From an archaeon (GTDB lineage Archaea > Nanobdellota > Nanobdellia > Pacearchaeales > GW2011-AR1), in NCBI GenBank assembly GCA_009992175.1, contig JAACWA010000011.1, positions 1 to 42,119 on the forward strand: a DNA stretch of 42,119 nucleotides, read 5' to 3'. The position numbers were made by a program, and so were the translations under genes. Under the pieces are notes generated by a model that saw only the letters and a list, made by a program, of their open reading frames with translations, did not search any database and had not been told where the DNA came from. Positions 17,871 through 25,203 of this stretch are shown here, piece by piece. Every line of letters starts with the position of its first letter. Positions within the stretch are counted from its first letter, which is position 1.

Positions 17871-18962
17871 TTATCCAAAAGTAAAAGTGTAGATTTTAAA
17901 CCCTTTTTCCACTTTAAGTTTTAAAGTATGAGAATTGTAATCTCCTTCACTAATTACATTATAGAGCTTTTGGTCTTTAACTTCTACTTCCTTTCTTTTT
18001 TCTCCATCTAAGTAAGAAGTAACTTGAACTAAAGAATTTGCTCCAGCAACAATATTTACATCCTTTGAAAAATATTTTAAATCAACTTCTCCAGTGTCAG
18101 AAACCAATTCCATACTATCTAAATTATTTTTCCAACTTCCAGATAAATAAAATTTATCTTCTTTAAGTTTTTCTGGAAGAGAATATTCCCCAACTTGTTC
18201 TGGCTTCCATCCTCCCCTGTTTCCAAGCTGTCCTCTTGAAAATTTATAACCAAAATAAATTTCAGGAGTTTTTATTCCTGAAAATTGGATAGTTGAATTT
18301 CCTTGGGTTAATCCCGAGTTTATTGTTTCATTCATTCCTAAAACTTCAAGCCTTTCCTTTAGAGCATCTTGAATTGCAGTTTCAGTTTCAGCATAACCTC
18401 CCTCTCCAATATGATCATGAACAATAAATCCATCAATATCAATTAAGTATTCTCTTGGCCAATACTGATTTCCATAAGCTTGCCAAGTTAAATAATTGTT
18501 ATCAAGAACAACTGGATATTTTATTCCAAATTCTTCAGTTGCTTTTTGCACATTATTATATTCTTTCTCAAAATTAAATTCGGGTGTGTGAATCCCTATA
18601 ATTAACAACCCCTTGTCAGAATATTTTTCATTCCAACTCTCTAAATAAGGAAAAGTTCTCTGACAATTTATACAACTGTAAGTCCAAAAATCAAGCAAGA
18701 TTACTTTTTTTCCAATGTAGTCTGACAAATTAAAAGGATTAATATTGATAAATCCATCCGGATGAACCAGTTCTTTTGCAGCAGGATAAAGTTTACTTTT
18801 CTCAAGAACTCTTTCACTTACAGAATTTGAATTTATTTTTGAAGAATTCTCTAGTTTAATAAAAGATACCTTACTAAACTGTAAAATTACAATTATTAAT
18901 ACAATTGCAATTACCACTAAGATTGAAATAATCTTTTTATTTTTTAATTTTTGTTTTTCCAT
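17871..18962 (-). CDS. DipZ/TlpA-like membrane-anchored thioredoxin with C-terminal beta domain
   Basis: A 363-residue protein: one N-terminal membrane helix (about 11-28), an extracytoplasmic thioredoxin domain (about 65-205) with active site CINC at 97-100 in LLDFWTYSCINC, and the DipZ-type ending of that domain (WPREYLIDIDGFIVHDHIGE, then GGYAETE). The C-terminal ~140 residues look like the beta-sandwich found at the end of DipZ proteins. In mycobacterial DipZ the CcdA-like and thioredoxin parts are fused; here they are separate adjacent genes two bases apart. It probably receives electrons through CcdA and reduces, or helps isomerise, disulfides in surface proteins. Confidence 0.92.
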   Translation of the reverse strand: MEKQKLKNKKIISILVVIAIVLIIVILQFSKVSFIKLENSSKINSNSVSERVLEKSKLYPAAKELVHPDGFININPFNLSDYIGKKVILLDFWTYSCINCQRTFPYLESWNEKYSDKGLLIIGIHTPEFNFEKEYNNVQKATEEFGIKYPVVLDNNYLTWQAYGNQYWPREYLIDIDGFIVHDHIGEGGYAETETAIQDALKERLEVLGMNETINSGLTQGNSTIQFSGIKTPEIYFGYKFSRGQLGNRGGWKPEQVGEYSLPEKLKEDKFYLSGSWKNNLDSMELVSDTGEVDLKYFSKDVNIVAGANSLVQVTSYLDGEKRKEVEVKDQKLYNVISEGDYNSHTLKLKVEKGFKIYTFTFG

Positions 18963-18964
18963 TT

Positions 18965-19675
18965 TTAATTTCCAATAAATAATTTATTTAATACACTGAA
19001 ATTGGCAAGTAAATTCAAATTTTGAGTAAAAACTAATATTCCAAGGATAATTAGAAATCCTCCAATCACCCAATTATAATACTTCATTTTAGGGCCTATT
19101 TTCTTTATAATTCCTTGAGACCGGTCCAAGAAAAGTCCAACAATTAAGAAAGGAATTCCAAGCCCTAATGAATAAATAAACAAAAGGATGAAACTCATTC
19201 CAGGTTGAGTAATTGCAAGAGTTAAAATGCTTCCCAGTACAACTCCAACGCAAGGAGTCCATCCAACCGCAAAAACAACTCCGAATAAGAAACTGTTTAA
19301 GTAAGTTATTTTAAATTTCTTTTTTACATCAACAGTATAACTTCTCTTTAAATAAGGAATTTCAACTAATCCTGTTAAATGCAAACCAAAAATAATTATT
19401 AAAATGCCCCCAATTCTAGCAAGCCAGGTTTGCACAATATATGAAGACCCGCTTAAGACAGTATTAAATAAAATTCCAATAAGTGAAAAAACAAGAGTGA
19501 AACCTAAAACATAAAAAAGACTATTAAAAAAAACAACCCTTCTTTGTGCCTTTTCTTTTGGGGAAATTGTTCCCGCTAAATACCCTAAAAACCCAGGAAC
19601 AATAGGTAAAATGCAAGGACTAAAAAAGGACACTATTCCTGCAAAGAAAACAATTAGAATACTTGCTTGAACCAT
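18965..19675 (-). CDS. ccdA: CcdA/DsbD-type transmembrane thiol transporter
   Basis: A 236-residue protein with six membrane helices. The two redox cysteines of the family are present: C21 in FFSPCILPIVPGFLGYLAG and C142 in GWTPCVGVVLGS, each next to proline. It carries electrons from cytosolic thioredoxin to extracytoplasmic partners. It sits directly upstream of the DipZ-like thioredoxin (two bases) and downstream of a small membrane protein, in an operon led by an ArsR-type regulator. Its likely electron source is the thioredoxin at 9726. Confidence 0.95.
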   Translation of the reverse strand: MVQASILIVFFAGIVSFFSPCILPIVPGFLGYLAGTISPKEKAQRRVVFFNSLFYVLGFTLVFSLIGILFNTVLSGSSYIVQTWLARIGGILIIIFGLHLTGLVEIPYLKRSYTVDVKKKFKITYLNSFLFGVVFAVGWTPCVGVVLGSILTLAITQPGMSFILLFIYSLGLGIPFLIVGLFLDRSQGIIKKIGPKMKYYNWVIGGFLIILGILVFTQNLNLLANFSVLNKLFIGN

Positions 19676-19681
19676 TTGAAG

Positions 19682-19966
19682 TTATCTCCAGGTAATAAAA
19701 TTTAATATTGAAAATGCAATAGTTTGAAGAATTGAAAAAACAAAAGCATAAACTTCAACACCTTGAGAATAATAAGGCATCATGGTAAAAAGAAAGTAAA
19801 GAGCAATCACATTTTGGACCAAAAACAAAAATGCAAAAATAAACAATCCAAAAGTGAAAGAAGATTTGAATTTAACTAAATTTTTTAGATAAACATAAAG
19901 AAGAGATACAATTAAAAATAAATTAAGAATTAAAATCCATTTCGAAACTTCCATCATAAATACCAT
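19682..19966 (-). CDS. Three-helix membrane protein of the redox operon (94 aa)
   Basis: A 94-residue membrane protein with hydrophobic helices at about 8-27, 37-62 and 70-92 and a basic loop (YLKNLVKFKSS) after the first. It ends six bases before ccdA. Archaeal ArsR-type regulator genes often have a small membrane protein with this layout beside them; I take it as that family. Its role is unknown, possibly a sensor for the regulator. ATGs at codons 4 and 5 are alternative starts. Confidence 0.75.
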   Translation of the reverse strand: MVFMMEVSKWILILNLFLIVSLLYVYLKNLVKFKSSFTFGLFIFAFLFLVQNVIALYFLFTMMPYYSQGVEVYAFVFSILQTIAFSILNFITWR

Positions 19967-19989
19967 AAATAAAACGAGAAAAAAGCCTT

Positions 19990-20289
19990 TTAATAACTTT
20001 TTCCCAAATCTTTACCTAATTTGTTCCATATCTCCTTAAAAAAAGAAAAATTCATTTCGAGTTCCTTGCTCAAAAAAAACATTGCTCCATAATTTCCTTT
20101 ATTTATTATTTCGAGAAATCCATGTTTCTCTAGAACTTTTAAATGATGTTTTACAGTTTTATAATCCATTCCAAGAACACTTGAAATTCTATGTGCATTC
20201 AGGGGGGTACTTTTCAAAAGATTGATTATTCTTCCCCTAGTTTCTCCACCACGGGTCCCAGTTATTAAGTACAAAATAATGTTTTTCAT
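19990..20289 (-). CDS. ArsR-type winged-helix regulator
   Basis: A 99-residue single-domain regulator with the archaeal signature TGTRGGETRGRIINLLKSTP (about 11-30), the helix-turn-helix NAHRISSVLGMDYKTVKHHL (about 32-51) and wing KGNYGAMFFLSKELE. It leads the operon for the small membrane protein, CcdA and the DipZ-like thioredoxin, and probably controls it. A TATTTAAAATT-like box lies 20-30 bases before its ATG on the minus strand. Confidence 0.9.
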   Translation of the reverse strand: MKNIILYLITGTRGGETRGRIINLLKSTPLNAHRISSVLGMDYKTVKHHLKVLEKHGFLEIINKGNYGAMFFLSKELEMNFSFFKEIWNKLGKDLGKSY

Positions 20290-20427
20290 AAGAAATAAAA
20301 AATAAAATTGTATTTAAAATTAATTATCTCTCATTATTTCAACCTAATCCACTCTAGAGGGAGAATACTCCTTAGTTACTTTTTTGTTAACACGAATCTA
20401 TTAAAAGAATTCTAAATTTTACTCCAA

Positions 20428-20529
20428 ATGGAAACTGAATTTTGTATTGTTTGTGGACTTGAAACAACTGGAATAAAATGTAAATTTACTTGTCCAAACT
20501 GTGGAACGAAAAAAGACTGCTCTAACTAA
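20428..20529 (+). CDS. Zinc-ribbon microprotein (33 aa)
   Basis: A 33-codon frame with an ATG at 20428 encodes a protein with C6-x2-C9 (FCIVCGLE) and C22-x2-C25 (TCPNCGTK), plus Cys at 18 and 31. This is the layout of archaeal CPxCG one-domain zinc-finger proteins; it recalls the HVO_2753-type family, where the pattern is CxxCG...F-CPxCG, but lacks the usual Arg-Cys tail. A TATA-like CTATTAAAAG sits 20-30 bases upstream. It ends five bases from the convergent tRNA-Gln gene. Confidence 0.7.
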   Translation: METEFCIVCGLETTGIKCKFTCPNCGTKKDCSN

Positions 20530-20534
20530 AAAAA

Positions 20535-20607
20535 TAGCCCCCCCAGGATTCGAACCTGGGTCCCTGGCTTCAAAGGCCAGTATACTTGACCACTGTACTA
20601 GGGGGCT
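20535..20607 (-). tRNA. tRNA-Gln (anticodon UUG)
   Basis: A complete cloverleaf on the minus strand. The acceptor is AGCCCCC/GGGGGCT with the A1-U72 pair typical of archaeal tRNA-Gln, discriminator A; the D loop has G18-G19; the anticodon stem is CTGGC/GCCAG with loop CTTTGAA, giving anticodon TTG; the T arm is CCAGG-TTCGAAT-CCTGG. No intron and no encoded CCA. In archaea this tRNA is usually charged with Glu and converted by GatDE. Confidence 0.95.
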
Positions 20608-20631
20608 TTAATAGAAATTTAATCTAAAAAG

Positions 20632-20643
20632 AATTTATAAGAG
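20632..20643 (-). promoter_or_regulatory. TATA box for tRNA-Gln
   Basis: CTCTTATAAATT on the minus strand, 25-36 bases upstream of the mature tRNA 5' end. Confidence 0.5.
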
Positions 20644-20901
20644 TTTTGATATTGAAAAATCAATTAAAGCCTTTTAAAAGAAAACAATTGGCCAAAGTGA
20701 CAAAATTAATGAAAAATTTTAAACTAAACCTCCTCCTTTTTTTAACAAGTAAAAAGTTCTGATAATTCATTCACATTCCTTCCTTTATGCAAGTGTCCTT
20801 TTAACTGGAGGAAAGGAACCTCTTCCTTTAACTCTTCAATCCTAACTCCTAACCCCTACTTAATAATTTTAATGAATTAATATAAAGAATTTTCAACAAA
20901 A
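20644..20901. other. Intergenic region without a recognised gene
   Basis: No open frame with coding character was found. It holds a short inverted repeat (TCCTTT at 20796-20801, AAAGGA at 20812-20817) next to several runs of CCT/TCC, which could be part of an unrecognised small RNA. A TAATATAAAG element at about 20878-20887 is the likely promoter of the next gene. No complete C/D or H/ACA box set was seen. Confidence 0.4.
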
Positions 20902-21132
20902 ATGAATATGGAAAAAGCAACACTTTATTGCCCTAGGCAAAAAGTTTTTTTCAAAAACCTGTTAATTGAGAGGTATATTGTTCCCGCAAAGGAATTTATG
21001 CTCTCAAAAACAAGTAGACTAGAAGTAAATATATTGGGAATCGTCGGAGAACAAGCTTTGGTACTCTTACCAAAGAAAACAGCTAGAGGGGAACAAAATA
21101 CGGCACTAATTGATATGAATTACTTTGTATAA
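20902..21132 (+). CDS. Hypothetical protein (76 aa)
   Basis: A 76-residue mixed protein with Cys10 and a hydrophobic centre (VNILGIVGEQALVLLPKK, about 42-59) that looks like a small beta barrel or beta sheet rather than a membrane helix. The ATG at 20908 (codon 3) is an alternative start that fits the upstream TATA-like element better. It was not recognised. It is followed by a long inverted repeat and then the convergent MinD-like gene. Confidence 0.5.
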   Translation: MNMEKATLYCPRQKVFFKNLLIERYIVPAKEFMLSKTSRLEVNILGIVGEQALVLLPKKTARGEQNTALIDMNYFV

Positions 21133-21160
21133 TTTGAAAAAAAAGTCTTGAATTTTTAGG

Positions 21161-21197
21161 GCTTTGTCAAAAGTTTATTTTCTTTTTTTGACAAAGC
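21161..21197. terminator. 12-bp perfect inverted repeat between convergent genes
   Basis: GCTTTGTCAAAA (21161-21172) and TTTTGACAAAGC (21186-21197) form a perfect 12-bp stem with a 13-base loop. T-rich sequence follows on the plus side and A-rich sequence on the minus side. It lies between convergent stops at 21132 and 21220. A bidirectional transcription end or mRNA-protecting hairpin is likely; a mobile-element footprint is less likely, as no target duplication was seen. Confidence 0.5.
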
Positions 21198-21219
21198 ACT
21201 TTATTTTTTTATCTTTCTA

Positions 21220-22011
21220 TTAAAAAATAGTTTTATAAAAAAGTTCCCGATTAACGTCTTGCCTTTTTGGAGAAACATTCTGAAATATTTCTTTTATTCT
21301 AAAAGGGGCATATTTTTCTCCAGTTAAACAAGCTGCAAGTTTTTTATATTCTATACTCAAATTGGAATTTGGTTTTAAATAAGTTGAAGGAGTAAAATAA
21401 TACTGAGCCTTTAAAACTCCCACATCATGAGGAATAACTGCAAGAACTGGTACTTCACTAGTTTTTTCAATGTCCTCTAGACTAAGTTCAAATTTATTAT
21501 TATAAACCTTATTTAAGATTAAACCTGAGATTGGAGTTCCCCTTTTTTTTGCAAGAGCAATTGCTTTTAGGGTCATAGTAAGAGTAGAATAATCTGGAGT
21601 TGAAACAACAAAAAGTTCATCTGAAGAAACTATTGCTGCAAGAGTTTCATTATTCAAAGCTGGAGAAGAATCGATTAATACAAAATCATAATCTCCCTTC
21701 AACTGTTTTATTTTTTCTTTTAATTTTAATGGATCAAATTGTTTTTTAGGATACATTGAAGCGGGAATTAAATCAAAACTATCGAGTTGATGTATTGCCT
21801 CTTTAATAGAAAAATCTCCATTCAAAACATGATGAATTGTTTTTTCTGGATTTATAACATTTAAATGAATTCCTAAGTTTGGAGCAGAAAAATTTGCATC
21901 CACTAAAAGAACCTTCTTACCAAAAGAAGCGAGTGCTGCACCAAGTGAAACAACACTAGAAGTCTTTCCAACCCCTCCTTTTAAACTTAAAATTCCAATC
22001 ACCTTGCCCAT
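21220..22011 (-). CDS. MinD/ParA-family P-loop ATPase
   Basis: From the ATG at 22011 the product is 263 residues and opens with the deviant Walker A motif LSKGGVGKT-like KGGVGKTS, preceded by GKVIGILS. Walker A' is LLVDANFSAPNLG, and Walker B is DFVLIDSSPAL. The C-terminus lacks an obvious amphipathic membrane-targeting helix. A longer frame to 22071 exists, but the TATA box (AATTTAAATA region, 22031-22040) lies inside it, so the shorter start is chosen. Archaeal MinD-like ATPases position surface structures or partition proteins; no FlhG- or ParB-like partner is adjacent, so the role is open. Confidence 0.88.
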   Translation of the reverse strand: MGKVIGILSLKGGVGKTSSVVSLGAALASFGKKVLLVDANFSAPNLGIHLNVINPEKTIHHVLNGDFSIKEAIHQLDSFDLIPASMYPKKQFDPLKLKEKIKQLKGDYDFVLIDSSPALNNETLAAIVSSDELFVVSTPDYSTLTMTLKAIALAKKRGTPISGLILNKVYNNKFELSLEDIEKTSEVPVLAVIPHDVGVLKAQYYFTPSTYLKPNSNLSIEYKKLAACLTGEKYAPFRIKEIFQNVSPKRQDVNRELFYKTIF

Positions 22012-22030
22012 ACCTAAAAGAGAAAAGAAT

Positions 22031-22040
22031 AATTTAAATA
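22031..22040 (-). promoter_or_regulatory. TATA box for the MinD-like gene
   Basis: TATTTAAATT on the minus strand, 20-29 bases upstream of the ATG at 22011. It supports the shorter start of the ATPase. Confidence 0.5.
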
Positions 22041-22104
22041 CCTTGTCTTTTAATACTAAAACACTTGCCACAAGCTTTAAAAAAGAAAATTACAACTAAA
22101 TAAC

Positions 22105-22470
22105 ATGACAAAAGAAGTTAAAGAAAAAATGAAAGAGAAAAAAAAGGAAGTTAAAGAAGAAAAAAAGCTTTCCCAAAAAAAATTTGAAGAAAAGGTAAAA
22201 AAACTCGCTAAAGAAGGATTAACCTCAGAAAAGATTGGGCAAAAATTAAGGGATGAAGGAATTCACCCAAAAGAATATTCTGGAAAAATTTCCCATATTT
22301 TGGGAGAACTTTATAAAAACCCCGATTTAAAAAATGTGGAAGAAAAACTCAACAGAATTGAAAGTCACTCAAAAAAGAATAAGCAAGATAAAAGAGCAAA
22401 AAGAGAAAAAGATAGAGTTTTCTCTCAATTAAGAAAGTTAAAAAAATATTTTGGAATAGAAATTAAATAG
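22105..22470 (+). CDS. rps15: Divergent small-subunit ribosomal protein uS15
   Basis: A basic 121-residue protein. After a Lys/Glu-rich leader, residues ~32-67 (KLAKEGLTSEKIGQKLRDEG, then SGKISHILGE) match the archaeal uS15 N-terminal domain. The C-terminal part (NRIESHSKKNKQDKRAKREK, then RVFSQLRKLKKYF) fits the His-x-Lys-Asp-x-x-Lys-Arg core helices that bind 16S rRNA. It is shorter than usual (~150) and poorly conserved. The assignment is strengthened by its neighbour: uS15 beside a DHH nuclease is a common archaeal arrangement. Confidence 0.8.
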   Translation: MTKEVKEKMKEKKKEVKEEKKLSQKKFEEKVKKLAKEGLTSEKIGQKLRDEGIHPKEYSGKISHILGELYKNPDLKNVEEKLNRIESHSKKNKQDKRAKREKDRVFSQLRKLKKYFGIEIK

Positions 22471-22500
22471 TCTTGTTTCTTTCGGAAGTTAGTAATTAAA

Positions 22501-23856
22501 ATGAAAGATGGTGAATTAGAAATAAAATTGGAAGAGACTGTGAATTCATTTTTAGAAAATTCAAAAGGAAAAAATATTGAAATTATTAGCCATTTTGACA
22601 CAGATGGAATTACTTCTGCATCAATAATTATCCAAGCATTAAAAAGGTTAGATCAAAAATTTTCATTGAGAATTATAAAAGGACTAAATAAAGAAATAAT
22701 TAATTCACTTAGCAAAGAAAAAATAATTCTTTTTTTAGATTTGGCTTCCGGAAGTTTAAAAGATATTGAAGAAAGAAATTTAAAAAAAGTTTATATAATT
22801 GATCATCACGAAATAGATTCTAAAAAAATTCCCTCAAACGTGGAAATAATTAATCCCGAGTTAACTTCTAAACAAAAAATTTCTTCCTCAGGTTTGACTT
22901 ACCTTTTTTGTAAAAAAATTGATGAAAGAAATAAAGATTTGGCTAAACTTGCTGTACTCGGAATGATTGGAGATATGCTCGAAAAAGAAATTGATGAATT
23001 AAATAACGGAATTTTAGAAGAAAGTGAAATTTTAAGAAAAAGAGGATTAACAATCTACCCTTCAACAAGACCATTAAATAGAGTTTTGGAATTTTCCTCC
23101 AACCCATTTATCCCTGGAGTAACTGGAAACCCTAAAGGAGTCTTTGAATTATTAAGGGAAGCGGGATTAAACCCTGAAGGAGGGAAATACAAAAATTTGA
23201 TTGACTTAACTGAAGAAGAAATGGAGAGACTAGTTACTTCAATAGTCTTAAGAAACCCTGAAAAAAAACATAAAGATTTAATTGGAGACCTTTTTTTACT
23301 CAAATTCTTTGGAAAACTTGAAGATGCAAGAGAAATCTCTGCAAAAATAAATGCATGTTCAAGAGAAGGAAGGCCTGAAGCAGCAATAGGCTTCTGCCTT
23401 GAAAATCTAGAATACAAAAAGAAAGCTGAATCAATACATACTAAATATAAACAACAATTAATTTCTGGAATAAAATTTGCACAAGACCAGAAAAAAATAA
23501 ATGGGAAAGGATACATCATTCTAAACGCAAAGGACAATATAAAAGACACCATGATTGGAACCATTTCAAGTATTCTTGCAAACTCTCCTGATTATGAGAA
23601 AGGAACTGTAATTATTGGAATGGGATATGATGGTAAAGAAAAAATAAAAGTTTCTGGAAGAAATTGTGGAAGAAAAGGAAGAAATTTAAGAGAACTTTTG
23701 TCAAACGTGATGGAATCCTTTAATGGAGAAGTTGGAGGACACCATTCTGCAGCAGGATGTGTTCTGGACATAAAAGATGAAGAGGAATTTATTGAAAGAA
23801 TAAAAAGAGAATTGGAACTAGAAATAGTAAAAATTGGTGAACATCAAAACCTTTAA
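22501..23856 (+). CDS. DHH-family single-strand nuclease (RecJ-like, GAN)
   Basis: A 451-residue phosphoesterase. Motif I is SHFDTDGITSAS (H31, D33, D35), motif II FLDLASG, motif III IDHHEIDS (D101-H102-H103), followed by a GMIGDML motif and the DHHA1 signature GGHHSAAGC near residue 417. All metal ligands appear present. Archaeal GAN/RecJ-like proteins trim DNA ends or join the CMG helicase through GINS, a gene for which is at 10416. It lies 30 bases after uS15 and 24 bases before aIF2-alpha in one transcription unit. Confidence 0.93.
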   Translation: MKDGELEIKLEETVNSFLENSKGKNIEIISHFDTDGITSASIIIQALKRLDQKFSLRIIKGLNKEIINSLSKEKIILFLDLASGSLKDIEERNLKKVYIIDHHEIDSKKIPSNVEIINPELTSKQKISSSGLTYLFCKKIDERNKDLAKLAVLGMIGDMLEKEIDELNNGILEESEILRKRGLTIYPSTRPLNRVLEFSSNPFIPGVTGNPKGVFELLREAGLNPEGGKYKNLIDLTEEEMERLVTSIVLRNPEKKHKDLIGDLFLLKFFGKLEDAREISAKINACSREGRPEAAIGFCLENLEYKKKAESIHTKYKQQLISGIKFAQDQKKINGKGYIILNAKDNIKDTMIGTISSILANSPDYEKGTVIIGMGYDGKEKIKVSGRNCGRKGRNLRELLSNVMESFNGEVGGHHSAAGCVLDIKDEEEFIERIKRELELEIVKIGEHQNL

Positions 23857-23880
23857 AACACAAGCTTTCTCTCTTATTTT

Positions 23881-24582
23881 ATGGAAATTGAACCAGGAGA
23901 TATCTTAATCTGTAATGTTGAAAAAATTGTTGGAACAACTGTTTTTGTTGAAATAGTTGGAACAAAAATGCCTGGAACAATCATTTTAAGTGAAATTGCA
24001 GCTGGAAGAATAAGAAATTTAAGGGATTATGTCGTTCCAAAAAAAACAATTATTTGTAAAGTATTGAGGATTATGAATGACCATATCGAACTTTCTCTAA
24101 GAAGAGTAAAAGAAAAGGAACAAAAAGAAGTTCTTGAAAAAAATAAATTAGAAAAAAGTTATATTAATATTTTAAAATCAATTTTAAAAGAAAAAACTTC
24201 AGAAATAGTAGAAAAAATTAAAGAAAAGGCTCCACTACAAGAATTTCTAAACCTCTCAAAAGAAAATCCAAAAGAACTTGAAAAATTAATCGGAAAAGAA
24301 GACTCAAAAAAAGTAATTGATATCTTAAAAAAACAAAAAGAAAAAGTTTTTTATCTGAAAAAGGAGATTAAACTCACTTCAACAAATCCAGAAGGAATTA
24401 ATTTAATCAAAAAGATCCTCTCAAATAGGAAGGGAGTGGAAGTAAAATATATTGCTGCAGGAAGATATTCCCTAATTTCAGAAGGAGAAAATTTAAAGAA
24501 AACAGATCAGAAAATAAAAGAATTTATAGAAGAAATAGAAAAAGAATGTAAGAAAGAAAATATGGAAATGATTGTTGCCTAA
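23881..24582 (+). CDS. eif2a: Translation initiation factor aIF2 subunit alpha
   Basis: A 233-residue protein with an N-terminal S1/OB domain (about 1-85) bearing the family pattern PGTIILSEIAAGRIRNLRDY and HIELSLRRV, a helical middle domain, and a C-terminal alpha/beta domain with TSTNPEGINLIKKIL and YIAAGRYSL. It lacks the Ser51-type phosphorylation site of eukaryotes, as usual for archaea. It is a subunit of the factor that delivers Met-tRNAi. Nop10 follows one gene later, the common archaeal partnership, here with a Nudix gene inserted. Confidence 0.92.
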   Translation: MEIEPGDILICNVEKIVGTTVFVEIVGTKMPGTIILSEIAAGRIRNLRDYVVPKKTIICKVLRIMNDHIELSLRRVKEKEQKEVLEKNKLEKSYINILKSILKEKTSEIVEKIKEKAPLQEFLNLSKENPKELEKLIGKEDSKKVIDILKKQKEKVFYLKKEIKLTSTNPEGINLIKKILSNRKGVEVKYIAAGRYSLISEGENLKKTDQKIKEFIEEIEKECKKENMEMIVA

Positions 24583-24637
24583 ATATCACTCAAAAAAGAA
24601 ACTAAATACTTAAATACCCGAAATTTCTAAAAAAAAT

Positions 24638-25030
24638 ATGGAAACCTCAAAATTTTATGTAAAAATTGTGGGAATAATTTTTGACCCGAAAAAGAGAAAA
24701 CTCTTAATTGGAAAAAATGTAGGAGATGAAAGATACTCTTTTTTAGAAGGGGACTTAGGGTATGAGCAAGAATTGGATGAGAAGTTAAAAGAAGTAACAA
24801 AGGAAAAAACAGGATATAAAGTTCATAATTTGGGTGCAGTTTATGCAGAAAACATGCTAAAAAACCAAGAAAAATTAAAAATTCATTTTTTATGTGAAGC
24901 TACTGAAGGAGAAGAAAAACCGGGGGAAAATGTAGAAGAACTAGTTTGGGTTAAACCTTCTGAAATAGAAGAAAAACTGGGAGTAAAACTTCCATCAAGA
25001 TTAAGGGGATACTTAATTGGGTTAGAATAA
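24638..25030 (+). CDS. Nudix-fold protein with a degenerate Nudix box
   Basis: A 130-residue protein with the Nudix alpha/beta fold: KIVGIIFDPKKRKLLIG strand, a box region GDLGYEQELDEKLKEVTKEK, and the late LVWVKPSEIEEKL element. The consensus box GX5EX7REUXEEXGU is altered: Arg is Lys, and the EE pair reads Glu-Lys. Loss of one metal-binding Glu suggests reduced or altered hydrolysis. It sits between aIF2-alpha and Nop10, with its own TATA-like ATACTTAAATAC upstream. Confidence 0.78.
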   Translation: METSKFYVKIVGIIFDPKKRKLLIGKNVGDERYSFLEGDLGYEQELDEKLKEVTKEKTGYKVHNLGAVYAENMLKNQEKLKIHFLCEATEGEEKPGENVEELVWVKPSEIEEKLGVKLPSRLRGYLIGLE

Positions 25031-25036
25031 ATTTCT

Positions 25037-25162
25037 ATGAAATTGAAAAAATGTGTGAATTGTTCTGAATATACTCTTAAAGAAATTTGTAAAAAATGTG
25101 GAAAGAAAACTTCTGAAGCCCATTATAAATTTATTAATTTGAAACCCTTTCAAAAAAAGTAA
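25037..25162 (+). CDS. nop10: H/ACA RNP protein Nop10, C-terminally short
   Basis: A 41-codon frame starts seven bases after the Nudix stop. The zinc ribbon is diagnostic: KKCVNCSEYTLKEICKKCGK (C6, C9, C18, C21), then KTSEAHY, where family members have Lys-Thr...Ala-His-Pro-Pro-Arg-Phe. After His29 the sequence loses the conserved Pro-Pro-Arg-Phe-Ser-Pro-Glu-Asp stretch and ends at residue 41 instead of about 55-60. Nop10 supports Cbf5 in guide-RNA-directed pseudouridylation. Its position after aIF2-alpha matches other archaea. Confidence 0.88.
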   Translation: MKLKKCVNCSEYTLKEICKKCGKKTSEAHYKFINLKPFQKK

Positions 25163-25203
25163 TTCTAAATGAATTATATAAACTTCAACCTCCTTAATTA
25201 ATC

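Noticed and set aside
20644-20901. A C/D-box or H/ACA small RNA
   Set aside because: A CTGA and a short inverted repeat are present, but no full box set or guide-compatible structure was found by eye.
22011-22071. Longer N-terminus for the MinD-like ATPase
   Set aside because: It would place the TATA box inside the coding region, and P-loop ATPases of this family begin a few residues before the Walker A motif.
23055-23564. Minus-strand 169-aa frame within the DHH nuclease gene
   Set aside because: Antisense shadow of a well-supported gene.
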